Shown: positions 8,973 through 16,972 of the stretch, piece after piece | Layout: every line of letters starts with the position of its first letter | Numbering within the stretch: the stretch's first letter is position 1 | NCBI GenBank assembly: GCA_963696405.1 | Contig: CAVOJY010000005.1 | Location: forward strand, 124,001 to 188,000 | Direction: 5' to 3' | DNA: 64,000 nucleotides | Source: CAVOJY01 sp963696405 | Lineage (GTDB): Bacteria > Chloroflexota > Limnocylindria > Limnocylindrales > CSP1-4 | Notes under the pieces: generated by a model | Database searches by the model: none | The model's input: the letters and a program-made list of their open reading frames with translations, nothing else | Told to the model about the DNA's origin: nothing | Translations under genes and position numbers: made by a program

Positions 8973-9749
8973 TCAGCCGGGATCGATCTCGCGGCCGGTC
9001 GGGGCGACAACAGCCGCGCCCGCGGCGGGCGTGTCGGCGGCGGGCGTGTCGGCGGCGGGCGTGTCGGCGGCGGGCGTTCCTCCGGGCCCCTCCCCGACCG
9101 AGAGCCGCGCGCCGAGGGTTTCGCGGAGCTGGCGAGTCCCGCGCAGCAGGTGGCTCTTGTACGTGTTCAGCGGCACGTCCATGGTCTGGGCCGCCTCCGC
9201 GTAGTCCAGTCCCATGACGAACCGCAGCACGACGGCCGTGCGGTGTTTGAACGGCAGGGTCGAGAGCGCCGCCCCCACTTCCCGACGCACCTCGGCGGCC
9301 TCGGCCGCGGCGTGGGGGTCCAGTGTCGCGTCGGTGGAGGCGAGGAGGCCAGCCATGGCGCCCGAGTCGGCGGCCCCGGATCCACCGCCTCCTCCGCCAC
9401 CCGGGCCGAGGCCGGTCGCCGAGCCGGTGGCGGTCGGGTTGAGGAGCCGGTCGAGCGAGGTTGCAGGGGCGGCCGCGCGTTTCGAGGCGGCCCTGCCGGC
9501 AAGGCGGACGGTGATCGTGTTCAACCAGGGCGTGAGCGAGGGCTTGGGCTCGAACCGTTCCATGGATCGGAACGCGGCGATGAAGGCCTCCTGCACAACA
9601 TCCTCGGCCGTCTCGCGGTTGCCGGTCAGGCGGAAGGCGAGGTTGACGAGGCGCTGCCGATGCCGGCGAACCAGCTCGGCATACGCTGCCTCCGATCCTT
9701 CCTTGCAGCGCCGGACGAGCTCGTTCTCGTCCCAGGTCGCGAAGCCCAC
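8973..9749 (-). CDS. ECF-type RNA polymerase sigma factor
   Basis: A 258-residue sigma-70 family protein of the extracytoplasmic-function group. Region 2 spans about 8-75 (ELVRRCKEGSEAAYAELVRRH, then AEDVVQEAFIAAFRSMERF). Region 4 spans about 165-220 (LPFKHRTAVVLRFVMGLDYAEAA, with the HTH TMDVPLNTYKSHLLRGTRQLRE). The linker between them is unusually long and Gly-rich (about 115-150). The C-terminus carries four AADTP repeats, encoded by 15-bp direct repeats at about 9000-9075. No anti-sigma gene is coupled. The zinc-finger protein at 4303 and the downstream lipoproteins are candidate partners or targets. The start is a GTG with GGAGG 4 nt upstream. Confidence 0.88.
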   Translation of the reverse strand: MGFATWDENELVRRCKEGSEAAYAELVRRHRQRLVNLAFRLTGNRETAEDVVQEAFIAAFRSMERFEPKPSLTPWLNTITVRLAGRAASKRAAAPATSLDRLLNPTATGSATGLGPGGGGGGGSGAADSGAMAGLLASTDATLDPHAAAEAAEVRREVGAALSTLPFKHRTAVVLRFVMGLDYAEAAQTMDVPLNTYKSHLLRGTRQLRETLGARLSVGEGPGGTPAADTPAADTPAADTPAAGAAVVAPTGREIDPG

Positions 9750-10776
9750 GCGTCCTCCGGCTACGACGTCCGGGCGAGTCTGCCTCGGCCGGCGGTGGCG
9801 ACCCCGCCGGGCGGATCCCGGCGAAGCATGCTCCGGTCAGAGGTGGCCCGGCCGGAGAGCTCTCGCTCGAGCCCGGCTCGTCCAGACCCGGCCCAGCCGA
9901 GTACGACCGACCGCGGTCCGGCAGCCGCTCCGGGCGACGAACACGAAGCGTGACCGGGTCGCGGCCGAGCCCCGGACGGTACTCTCGGTTCAGTCAGCCG
10001 ACGCGGCTCCCCTTGCTCCGGCACCCCACCCGCGACGAGCCGCGGCACAGGCCGGGACCTTGCGGCCACGACGCGTCCGAGGCCCGCCAAGGGTCCAGCG
10101 GGCACCCTCTATGGACGCGTCACTGGCGCGTCACGAGGTGAGTCTGCCATACGACCGGCCATGGCGGGTAACGGGCGGTGTCGGGGGTCGGGCGGGATGG
10201 CGCGGGGGGCAGGGGGGCCGGACGGGGAGCGGTTCGCGCGGCGGCGGGCGGCAAGGCCAACGAGTGGGCGGGGACGAGGGGCGTGGAGGGACCGGCTCCG
10301 AGGCCGGAGACGCGAGCCGCGGCGGCCTTCGCCACCAAGCCACGCCGCGAGCAGTGTGCAGCCGACCGGCGTGCTGCGGAGGGTTGCGCCGGCCTCGGCA
10401 CGGGCCCGGACCACGGGTCCCGGCCCGCCGCGAGCGTGGGCCGGGACAAACGCTCCGGAGCGGGGCGCGTCCCCAGCTCCATTCGCGATTTGCGGGTCGG
10501 CTACTGCTCGCGCGGTGGCACCGTTGCGGTCAATCGGGCTCGGAGCCAGCGGGTCCTGGTTGGCCAGGGCCGCCGTGTCCGCGGTCCGCGGGTCCGGAGA
10601 TCCCGTGGGCAGTGCCTTCGCCCAGCCCTCGCGGGCACGTCCCGTGCCAGTACCTCCGGTTGCACTGCCTCTGTGCGTCCGCTCTCGTGACCGCCGCGCG
10701 CCGGCGTGTTCCAGGCGAGCCGCTGGCAAGTCGGTGCAAAGCCGACGTGATGCCGGCGCGAAGCCGGCGCGAAGCC
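9750..10776. other. Long non-coding gap
   Basis: About 1 kb between two divergent genes with no supported coding sequence. The open frames on both strands are Arg/Pro/Gly-rich shadows without motifs or ribosome binding sites. Just before the HTH gene there are direct copies of GCCGGCGCGAA at about 10752-10773. I see no tRNA fold. It may hold promoters for the sigma gene and the HTH-nuclease gene. Confidence 0.4.
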
Positions 10777-10796
10777 GTCAGGAGCATGCTCCTGAC
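10777..10796 (+). promoter_or_regulatory. Perfect 20-bp palindrome abutting the HTH-nuclease start codon
   Basis: The 20 bp immediately before the ATG at 10797 form a perfect palindrome with half-site GTCAGGAGCA and no spacer. It also contains the only purine-rich Shine-Dalgarno-like segment (AGGAG) for the gene. Binding of a dimeric HTH protein here would block transcription or initiation, and the same RNA could fold and hide the ribosome site. Autoregulation by the adjacent gene product is an inference. Confidence 0.7.
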
Positions 10797-11531
10797 ATGG
10801 ATGACCGACGGCTGGGCGCGGCCCTGAGGGCCCTTCGGGTTCAGCATGGGTGGCGGCAGTTGGAGGTGGCCGGGAAGGCGCGCGTCTCGCACGCCACCGT
10901 GTCGAGGCTTGAGCGCGGCGGCGCGGGGGCGATCGACGTCGATCGCATCCGTGCGGTCGCAGAGGCCCTTGGAATAGGAATTGATCTCGTGCCGCGCTGG
11001 GACGGTGGGGATCTCTGGCAGCTCCTGGACGCGTCGCACGCCGCCCTCCAGGAGGAGGTGGCACGAATTCTCCGCTCGACGCCGGGGTGGATCTTCGCGC
11101 CGGAGGTCTCCTTCTCCGTCTTCGGGGAACGCGGGGCGATTGACATCCTCGCCTGGCATGAGCTGAGCGGCGCGCTGCTGGTGATCGAGCTCAAGTCACG
11201 ACTGGTCGACCTTCAGGATCTGCTGGGGAGCGTGGACCGGAAGGTTCGCCTGGCCGACCGCGTGGCACGCGACCGGGGCTGGCGCGTCCGCAGCAGGAGC
11301 GCCTGGGTGATCCTGGTGGAGAGCACGACGAACCGGCGGCGGGTCGACGGCCACGCGACGGTGCTGCGAGCGGCGTTTCCGGACGACGGGGTGGCCATGC
11401 GACGCTGGCTTCGCCAACCCGGTGCGGCCGTGCGAGCGCTGTCCTTTCTGCCGCTGCGCCACGGCGCGAGCAGTACGCGACCGGGTGGCAAGACGCGACG
11501 GGTGCGGCAACCGCGCGGCGTCCCGTCTTGA
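10797..11531 (+). CDS. XRE helix-turn-helix protein with PD-(D/E)XK nuclease-like domain
   Basis: A 244-residue protein. Residues 6-62 are a Cro/C1-type HTH (GAALRALRVQHGWRQLEVA, then SHATVSRLERGG). Residues 80-180 match the core of the restriction-endonuclease-like fold: Glu103 (APEVSF), Asp116 (GAIDILAW) and Glu131-x-Lys133 (VIELKS), in correct order and spacing for a PD-(D/E)XK site. The C-terminal basic tail is variable. The start is the ATG directly after a 20-bp palindrome, which removes a spurious upstream extension. No methyltransferase or other defence gene is adjacent, so a restriction role is unsupported. A self-regulated nuclease-fold protein of unknown target is the honest description. 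Confidence 0.72.
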   Translation: MDDRRLGAALRALRVQHGWRQLEVAGKARVSHATVSRLERGGAGAIDVDRIRAVAEALGIGIDLVPRWDGGDLWQLLDASHAALQEEVARILRSTPGWIFAPEVSFSVFGERGAIDILAWHELSGALLVIELKSRLVDLQDLLGSVDRKVRLADRVARDRGWRVRSRSAWVILVESTTNRRRVDGHATVLRAAFPDDGVAMRRWLRQPGAAVRALSFLPLRHGASSTRPGGKTRRVRQPRGVPS

Positions 11532-11642
11532 GCGTGGAGCGGGGCAAGTTGGAGCGCGGGATCCCTGGCGGGCGCGTTTGGGCCGGCCAGGCTCGTCTAC
11601 TGCTCACGGGGCGGCGTCTTGGCGGAGGAGGAAGCCGGTGGG

Positions 11643-11665
11643 GCCGGGCGGGAACGGGGCCCGGC
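11643..11665. terminator. GC-rich hairpin between convergent genes
   Basis: An inverted repeat with 7-bp arms GCCGGGC/GCCCGGC and a 9-nt loop lies between the end of the HTH-nuclease gene and the end of the fatty-acid operon. It could act as a terminator in either direction. No T tract follows, so strength is uncertain. Confidence 0.4.
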
Positions 11666-11749
11666 GGGAGCTCGGCCGCGAGCACGTAGGCGCACAGGGT
11701 GGAGGTCCGGAGCGGGTAGGTAGGAGCCAGGCCCTGCACCCGCGGGCCG

Positions 11750-12499
11750 CTACATCATGACGAGGCCGCCGTCCACGGCGAGGACCTGGCCGGTGATGAA
11801 GCCCGCCTCGTCGGAGGCGAGGAAGGCGACCGTCGTGGCGATCTCCTCGGGCGTGCCGAAGCGGCCGAGCGGCGTGCGCTCGCGGATCTGCGCCTGGAGC
11901 GCCTCGGGGAGGGTCGCGGTCAGCTCGGTGACCACGAACCCGGGGGCGACCGCGTTGGCGGTGATGCCCCGGCTCGCGACCTCGCGCGCGGTCGCCTTGG
12001 TGAGGCCGATCAGGCCGGCCTTCGAGGACGAGTAGTTGGCCTGGCCCGTCTGGCCGGCCTGGCCGGAGACGCTCGTGATGTTGATGATGCGGCCGCGGCG
12101 CGCCTTGAGCATCGGCCGCAGGACGGCCTTTGTCATGTAGAACGCGCCGAAGAGGTTCACCTCCAGGACTACCCGCCAGTCGTCCGGGCTCATGCGCATG
12201 ATGAGGTCGTCACGGGTGATCCCGGCGTTGTTCACCAGGATGTCCACCTGGCCGAGGGCGCCGATGGTCGCCTGTACGGCGGCCGTGCAGGACTCCGGGT
12301 CGGTCACGTCCCCGGGAACGAAGAGTCCGCGGCGGCCGAGCGCCTCGATGGCGGCCTTCGTGTCGGCGGCCACGGCCGGGTCACCGCGGTCCATGAACGC
12401 CACGTCGGCGCCCTGCTCGGCGAGCCGAAGGGCGATGGCGCGGCCGATGCCGCGGGCGCCGCCGGTGACGAGCGCGACCTTGCCGGAGAGATCGATCAC
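11750..12499 (-). CDS. fabG: 3-oxoacyl-[acyl-carrier-protein] reductase FabG
   Basis: A 249-residue short-chain dehydrogenase that reduces 3-oxoacyl-ACP with NADPH in fatty-acid elongation. It has the cofactor motif TGGARGIG (residues 12-19), the NNAG motif (90-93), and the catalytic Ser143, Tyr156 and Lys160 (YSSSK). Asn115 completes the tetrad. It ends with the usual FITGQVLAVDGG. The GTG start follows GGGAGG closely and gives the standard family length; a longer upstream frame is Pro/Arg-rich and is rejected. It is the last gene of the fab-acc operon, 130 bp after fabH. Confidence 0.93.
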   Translation of the reverse strand: MIDLSGKVALVTGGARGIGRAIALRLAEQGADVAFMDRGDPAVAADTKAAIEALGRRGLFVPGDVTDPESCTAAVQATIGALGQVDILVNNAGITRDDLIMRMSPDDWRVVLEVNLFGAFYMTKAVLRPMLKARRGRIINITSVSGQAGQTGQANYSSSKAGLIGLTKATAREVASRGITANAVAPGFVVTELTATLPEALQAQIRERTPLGRFGTPEEIATTVAFLASDEAGFITGQVLAVDGGLVMM

Positions 12500-12629
12500 G
12501 GGTGCACCTCCCTCGGGGATGGGCAGGAACGAGCGGCGGGCCGGGTCGGGGACGGGCGAGCGTGGGTCGAGGACGAGCGAGCCGGTGATGGCCGGGCCCG
12601 GGTCGGGAGCGCGCGGACCGGGGATCCCC

Positions 12630-13808
12630 TCACGACCGGGTCTCGTCCGGCGGCCGGGCGCCGGCGAAGAGCGGGCGCAGTTCTGGCGGGGTGGGATCCA
12701 CCTCCGGCCAGTCGGGAGGGGCGGAGAGCAGAGCCACCGGCTCGACCGATGACGCGCGGACACCCGCGGCCGGGTCGGCCGTCCACTCGAGCACCACCGC
12801 CCCGCTGGTGTAGCCGGAACCGAACGCCACGAACGCCAGGCGGTCCCCCGCGCGAACCCGGCCCGTGTCGACCGCCTCGGCGAGCGCCAGGGGGACCGAG
12901 GCCGCGGACGTGTTCCCGTAGCGGTCCAGGTTGAGGAACACTCGCTCCATGGGGATCGAGAGCTGCTTCGTCACTGCCTCGATGATCCGCAGGTTCGCCT
13001 GGTGCGGAACGACGAGCGTGACGTCGTCGGGCGAGAGGCCCGCCTTGCCGACAGCTGCCAGCGCCGACGAGGCCAGCGTGCGTGTTGCATAACGATACGT
13101 TTCGCGGCCATCCATGTAGAGGAGGCGGCTGCCGACCTGGCTCGGGTCGCGCGAGCCGCCCGACGGGATCCAGATCTTGTAGGCACCGGTCGCGTCCGCG
13201 GTCAGCTCAACGCCAAGCAGGCCGCCGCCGGGCTCGTCGGACGCGGACAGCACGACCGCCCCGGCACCGTCACCGAAGAGCACGCACGTGTTGCGGTCCT
13301 TGAAGTCCAGGATGCGTGACATCACCTCGGCGCCGATGACGACCACGTGCCGGGCGAGCCCCGTCATGACGTAGGCGTGTGCGGTGGCATACGCGTACAC
13401 GAACCCGGAACAGACCGCGCCGATGTCCATGGCAGCGGCCCGGCGCGTTCCGAGCGCCTCGGTCACGACCGCGGCGGTGGCCGGGAGCTGGTAGTCGGGT
13501 GTGCAGGTCGCGACCATGACCATGTCGATCTCGTCGGGGTCGAGCCCGGCGACCGCGATGGCCCGCCGGCCGGCGACGGCCGCGAGGCTCGCCGTGGATT
13601 CCCACGGCGCGGCGATCCGCCGCTCGCCGATCCCGGTGCGCGAGCGGATCCAGTCGTCGGAGGTTTCGACGAGGTCCTCGAGGAACGCGTTGGTGAGGAC
13701 GGTCTGGGGCGCGTACATCCCCCAGCCGGTGACGCGCGCGCTGCGCGGGGTTGCGGCGCCGCGGGACGGGGCGTGGCGGCGCGGGGAACGGGACGCGGGC
13801 TCGGTCAC
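12630..13808 (-). CDS. fabH: 3-oxoacyl-ACP synthase III FabH
   Basis: A 392-residue condensing enzyme that starts fatty-acid synthesis by joining an acyl-CoA primer to malonyl-ACP. The catalytic triad is visible: Cys133 in DIGAVCSGF, His269 in VPHQANLRI and Asn299 in DRYGNTSAAS. The motif GDGAGAVVL sits at about 179. The core is of normal length up to VVLEW (about 342). Beyond it the protein has an extra 50 residues rich in Pro and Ala, and a basic N-terminal 25 residues. Both extensions are typical of this genome's low-complexity additions. It starts at GTG 13 bp after accB and lies in the fab-acc operon. Confidence 0.92.
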   Translation of the reverse strand: MTEPASRSPRRHAPSRGAATPRSARVTGWGMYAPQTVLTNAFLEDLVETSDDWIRSRTGIGERRIAAPWESTASLAAVAGRRAIAVAGLDPDEIDMVMVATCTPDYQLPATAAVVTEALGTRRAAAMDIGAVCSGFVYAYATAHAYVMTGLARHVVVIGAEVMSRILDFKDRNTCVLFGDGAGAVVLSASDEPGGGLLGVELTADATGAYKIWIPSGGSRDPSQVGSRLLYMDGRETYRYATRTLASSALAAVGKAGLSPDDVTLVVPHQANLRIIEAVTKQLSIPMERVFLNLDRYGNTSAASVPLALAEAVDTGRVRAGDRLAFVAFGSGYTSGAVVLEWTADPAAGVRASSVEPVALLSAPPDWPEVDPTPPELRPLFAGARPPDETRS

Positions 13809-13821
13809 GTCGCAGGCTCGA

Positions 13822-14403
13822 TCATGTCGCGGGCTCGATCTCGACGAGCGCCTGCTTCGCCTTCACGAGCGCCCCGTGCTCAACGAGGACGCGCACGACC
13901 CGGCCGGAGGCGTCCGACTTGATCTCGTTGAAGAGCTTCATCGCCTCGATGAGCCCGATCACCTGTCCGCTCGTGACCTCGTCGCCGGGCTTGACGTACG
14001 AGGCGGCGCCGGGGGATGGCGTCACGTACCAGGTCCCCGTGAGTGGGGCAAGGACGGCATGAAGGGCGCGCCCGGGCTCCGGGGCGGCCGCGGATGCAGG
14101 ACCCGCGCCGGGAGCGCCGGGGTGAGTTCCGCCGGCCACGGCGCCGGTCGAGACGACGGGCCCCGCGGCGGCCGGGTTGGCCGCTCCCGGCATGTGCTCG
14201 AGCGGCTGGGGCTTGCGCAGAGTGATGCCCAGGCCTCCCGCCTCGACCTCCAGCTCGGACACGCCGGCATCGCGGAGCAGGGCCTCGAGATGGTCGATGA
14301 GACCGAGGATCACGTCGGTCGTGAGAGCAGGGGTCGCGGAAGCGGGAGTCGGGGCGACCGCGGGAGCCGGGGCGGAAGCAGGAGACACGTGCTCGTCGGC
14401 CAT
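13822..14403 (-). CDS. accB: Biotin carboxyl carrier protein of acetyl-CoA carboxylase
   Basis: A 193-residue BCCP. It has an N-terminal helical region (DVILGLIDHLEALLRDAG), a Pro/Ala/Gly-rich linker (about 75-110), then the biotinyl domain (115-193) with the biotinylation motif EAMKL, Lys156. The carboxyl group carried on this lysine moves between AccC and the AccDA carboxyltransferase. The ATG overlaps the fabF stop as TGATG, so translation is coupled. It is the biotinylated carrier of the operon; a second, lysine-less copy lies at 18341. Confidence 0.93.
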   Translation of the reverse strand: MADEHVSPASAPAPAVAPTPASATPALTTDVILGLIDHLEALLRDAGVSELEVEAGGLGITLRKPQPLEHMPGAANPAAAGPVVSTGAVAGGTHPGAPGAGPASAAAPEPGRALHAVLAPLTGTWYVTPSPGAASYVKPGDEVTSGQVIGLIEAMKLFNEIKSDASGRVVRVLVEHGALVKAKQALVEIEPAT

Positions 14404-15680
14404 CACGCGCCAGCCCACCGGCGGAAGATCAGCGCGGAGTTCTGTCCTCCGAACCCGAACGCGTTGACGAGCGCGACGTTCATCGGCCGGTGGCGCGCCG
14501 TCAGCGGCGTCAGGTCGAGCCCCTCCCCCGCCGGATCGGGATCCGTGAGGTTGAGGATCGGCGGGGCGCACCCGTCGCGCAGCGCACAGATCGCCATCGC
14601 CGCGGCGATGGCCCCGGCGGCCCCGAGCGTGTGGCCGATGGCCCCCTTGATGGCCGTGATCGAGACCTCGGGCGCGTGGTCGCCAAGGAGAGCGCGGAGC
14701 GCATCCAGCTCGGTCGAGTCACCGTCGGGCGTGCTCGTCGCGTGGGCACTCACGTGGTCCACCTCGGCCGGGGTGACGCCCGCCTTCGCGAAGGCGCGCC
14801 GGGAGGCACGGACGGCGCCCGTCCCGCCGGGCGGGGGAAGCGTCAGGCGGTAGGCGTCGGCGCTCGCGCCGTAGCCGAGCAGCTCGGCCAGGATCCGCGC
14901 GCCGCGCCGCTCCGCGTGGCCCAGCTCCTCCAGGACGAGGGTTGCCGAGCCCTCGGCGATGACGAACCCGTCGCGGCCCCCATCGAAGGGCCGGCTCGCC
15001 GCCTCGGGCTCGTCGTTCCGGGTGCTGAGGGCGCGCATCGCTGAGAACCCGGCCATGTACACGGGATGCACGGCCGCCTCGGTGCCGCCGGCCAGCATGA
15101 CCTCGGCGTCGCCGCGCCGGATCATCTCGGCCGCCTCGCCGATCGCATGCCCCCCGCTCGCGCAGGCGGACACCGTCGCCAGGTTCGGCCCAAGTGGACC
15201 GAAGGTGATGCCGACCTGGCCGGCCGGGATGTTGACGATCGCGGTGGCGATGAAGAAGGGGCTCACCCGGTCGGGGCCGCGCTCAACGAAGGTCCCGATC
15301 TGCTCGGCAATGGTGAGGGCGCCGCCGAACCCGGTGCCGATGACCGCACCGGTCTCCTCGGCGAGCTGCCCCTCCAGGCGCTCCGGGAGGCCCGCGTCGG
15401 CGAGCGCCTCCTGGGTGGCGAGAAGGGCGAATTGGGTGCAGCGGTCGGTTCGCTTGATCTCCTTGCGGTCGAGCACGCGGGCCGGGTCGGCATCGAGCGA
15501 CTCGCCGGCGATGCGGGTCGGCAGGGCGGAGGCGTCGAACGAACGGATCGCGCGGACACCGGAACGACCCTCGGCGAGCGCGCGCCAGCTGGCGGGGAGG
15601 TCCGGGGCGAGCGGCGTGACCGCGCCCATGCCGGTGACCACGACCCGGCGCGCCGCGGCGGGCACGGCGATCTCAGGCAT
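14403..15680 (-). CDS. fabF: 3-oxoacyl-ACP synthase II FabF
   Basis: A 425-residue condensing enzyme extending acyl-ACP with malonyl-ACP. Catalytic Cys173 (TVSACASGGH), His313 (SAHATSTPDGDSTE), Lys345 and His350 (IKGAIGHTLGAAG) are all in place, and the protein ends with the family's NAFGFGGQNSAL. Length is normal. It lies 30 bp after the metallophosphatase gene and overlaps accB by one base. The ketosynthase set FabF/FabH/FabG/FabZ is present, but acpP, fabD and an enoyl-ACP reductase are not in the window. Confidence 0.94.
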   Translation of the reverse strand: MPEIAVPAAARRVVVTGMGAVTPLAPDLPASWRALAEGRSGVRAIRSFDASALPTRIAGESLDADPARVLDRKEIKRTDRCTQFALLATQEALADAGLPERLEGQLAEETGAVIGTGFGGALTIAEQIGTFVERGPDRVSPFFIATAIVNIPAGQVGITFGPLGPNLATVSACASGGHAIGEAAEMIRRGDAEVMLAGGTEAAVHPVYMAGFSAMRALSTRNDEPEAASRPFDGGRDGFVIAEGSATLVLEELGHAERRGARILAELLGYGASADAYRLTLPPPGGTGAVRASRRAFAKAGVTPAEVDHVSAHATSTPDGDSTELDALRALLGDHAPEVSITAIKGAIGHTLGAAGAIAAAMAICALRDGCAPPILNLTDPDPAGEGLDLTPLTARHRPMNVALVNAFGFGGQNSALIFRRWAGA

Positions 15681-15710
15681 CGGGAGGCGCCGGGGCGGGC
15701 CGGGCCCTGC

Positions 15711-16454
15711 TCATCGAACGAGTCGCCCGTTGCGGATCGTGGCCGCGCGGTAGATGTCTCCCAGGAGACCGCGGGCGGACAGCTCGTCGCTCACCGGCTG
15801 CGTGTCGTAGGGCGTGCGCCGCAGCTCGGTCGACACGTCGTCGCCATCCACGGTCAGGATCGCCCAGGCTGCGCCGGCGTCCCCATCGAACGCGTACCCG
15901 CAGGACCCCGGGTTCACGACCAGCTTCCAGCCGAGGTCTCGCACGTCCGCCACGTGCGTGTGGCCGCAGGCGATCACCCGGGCCGACGTCCGCATGACGC
16001 GCTCGACCACGGTCGCGGCGTCCACCTCCGGACCGAGACCAGCCGTCTGGCTCCCGGGCGACGCGTGGCAGAGGAGGATCATCGTCTCGTCGATCGCGAG
16101 GCGCCGCTCTGCCGGGAGCCGCCGCAGGTAGTTGCGCTGCTCCTCGCTGAGTTCGTCGTGCGTCCACTGCGAGGCGTCGACGTTGGCCGTGGGGACCTCG
16201 TCGAACCAGGGGAATGCGGCCGTCATGTCGAGGTCCGCGACCGCGATGTCGGTATTGCCCTGGATGACGACCGCGCCCGCGGCCTCCAGTTCCCGCACCC
16301 GATCGACGACCTCGCCCGGCCGCGGACCGTTCAGGGCGAGATCGCCGAGCACGGCGATGACGTCCGGCGATTCGCGGCGGACGTCGGCGAGCGCCGCGTC
16401 GAGCGCGGCGGCGTTGCCGTGGATGTCGGACAGGAGGGCGATGCGGGTAACCAT
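15711..16454 (-). CDS. Calcineurin-like metallophosphoesterase
   Basis: A 247-residue YfcE/MJ0936-type phosphoesterase. Metal-binding motifs appear in order: DIHGN (residues 10-14), GDLALNGP (37-44), GNTD (66-69), CHASPG (129-134) and GHTHV (164-168). The gene sits inside the fatty-acid operon between fabZ and fabF with 30-bp gaps. A link to lipid metabolism, for example phosphate release from a lipid or nucleotide intermediate, is only suggested by position. The start is the ATG giving MVTRIALLSD; a longer upstream frame is an antisense artefact of the fabZ region. Confidence 0.85.
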   Translation of the reverse strand: MVTRIALLSDIHGNAAALDAALADVRRESPDVIAVLGDLALNGPRPGEVVDRVRELEAAGAVVIQGNTDIAVADLDMTAAFPWFDEVPTANVDASQWTHDELSEEQRNYLRRLPAERRLAIDETMILLCHASPGSQTAGLGPEVDAATVVERVMRTSARVIACGHTHVADVRDLGWKLVVNPGSCGYAFDGDAGAAWAILTVDGDDVSTELRRTPYDTQPVSDELSARGLLGDIYRAATIRNGRLVR

Positions 16455-16485
16455 CAGCGGCGGATCCTCGTCTGCGGGACCCGCA

Positions 16486-16942
16486 TTATCGCAGCGTCCC
16501 GGGCGGCGGGATGATGAAGGCGATGGTGGCCTCGCAGGCGACCTCACCGTCGACCGATGCCACTCCTCGTCCGCGTCCCATGCGCCGGCCGAGCTTCTCC
16601 ATGGTGACCTCGAGGCGGAGCCGGTCGCCCGGCTGGACCACGCGCTTGAAACGGCAGTCCGAGATCTCGGCGAACAGGCCGATCGTGTCCCCGAAGCCCG
16701 GCTGCTTCGGCCACGTAGACCGCCATCGTCTGGGCCAGCGCCTCCACCTGGAGCACGCCGGGCATGACCGGGAGCCCGGGGAAGTGGCCCTGCATGTACC
16801 ACTCGGTGGCGGTCACCGCCTTCTCACCCACGATCCGCTGCTCGTCCGGTGCGTACTCCACGATGCGGTCCACCAAGAGGAACGGCCAGCGGTGCGGGAT
16901 GACCGCCTCGATCTCGCGGGTGGACATGGCGCCGTCGCTCAT
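16486..16942 (-). CDS. fabZ: 3-hydroxyacyl-ACP dehydratase FabZ (one-base frameshift)
   Basis: A hot-dog-fold dehydratase. The first 78 residues are in one frame and contain the IPHRWPFLLVDR start motif and the catalytic GHFPGLPVMPGV (His, with the distal Glu in QVEALAQ). At about 16705-16712 the frame slips. Removing one C from GGCCG gives VAKQPGFGDTIGLFAEI, then RFKRVVQPGDRL and a normal C-terminus ending at a TAA at 16486. The total length fits exactly one extra base. Because it is the only dehydratase seen here and the rest of the operon is intact, an assembly error is more probable than loss. It lies between accC and the phosphoesterase. Confidence 0.88.
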
Positions 16943-16972
16943 CTGATCCTCCCGGTTCGTGCCGGCCCGGGC

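Noticed and set aside
10797..11531. Type II restriction endonuclease
   Set aside because: The nuclease-like core is there, but no methyltransferase gene is nearby, so a restriction-modification role is not supported.
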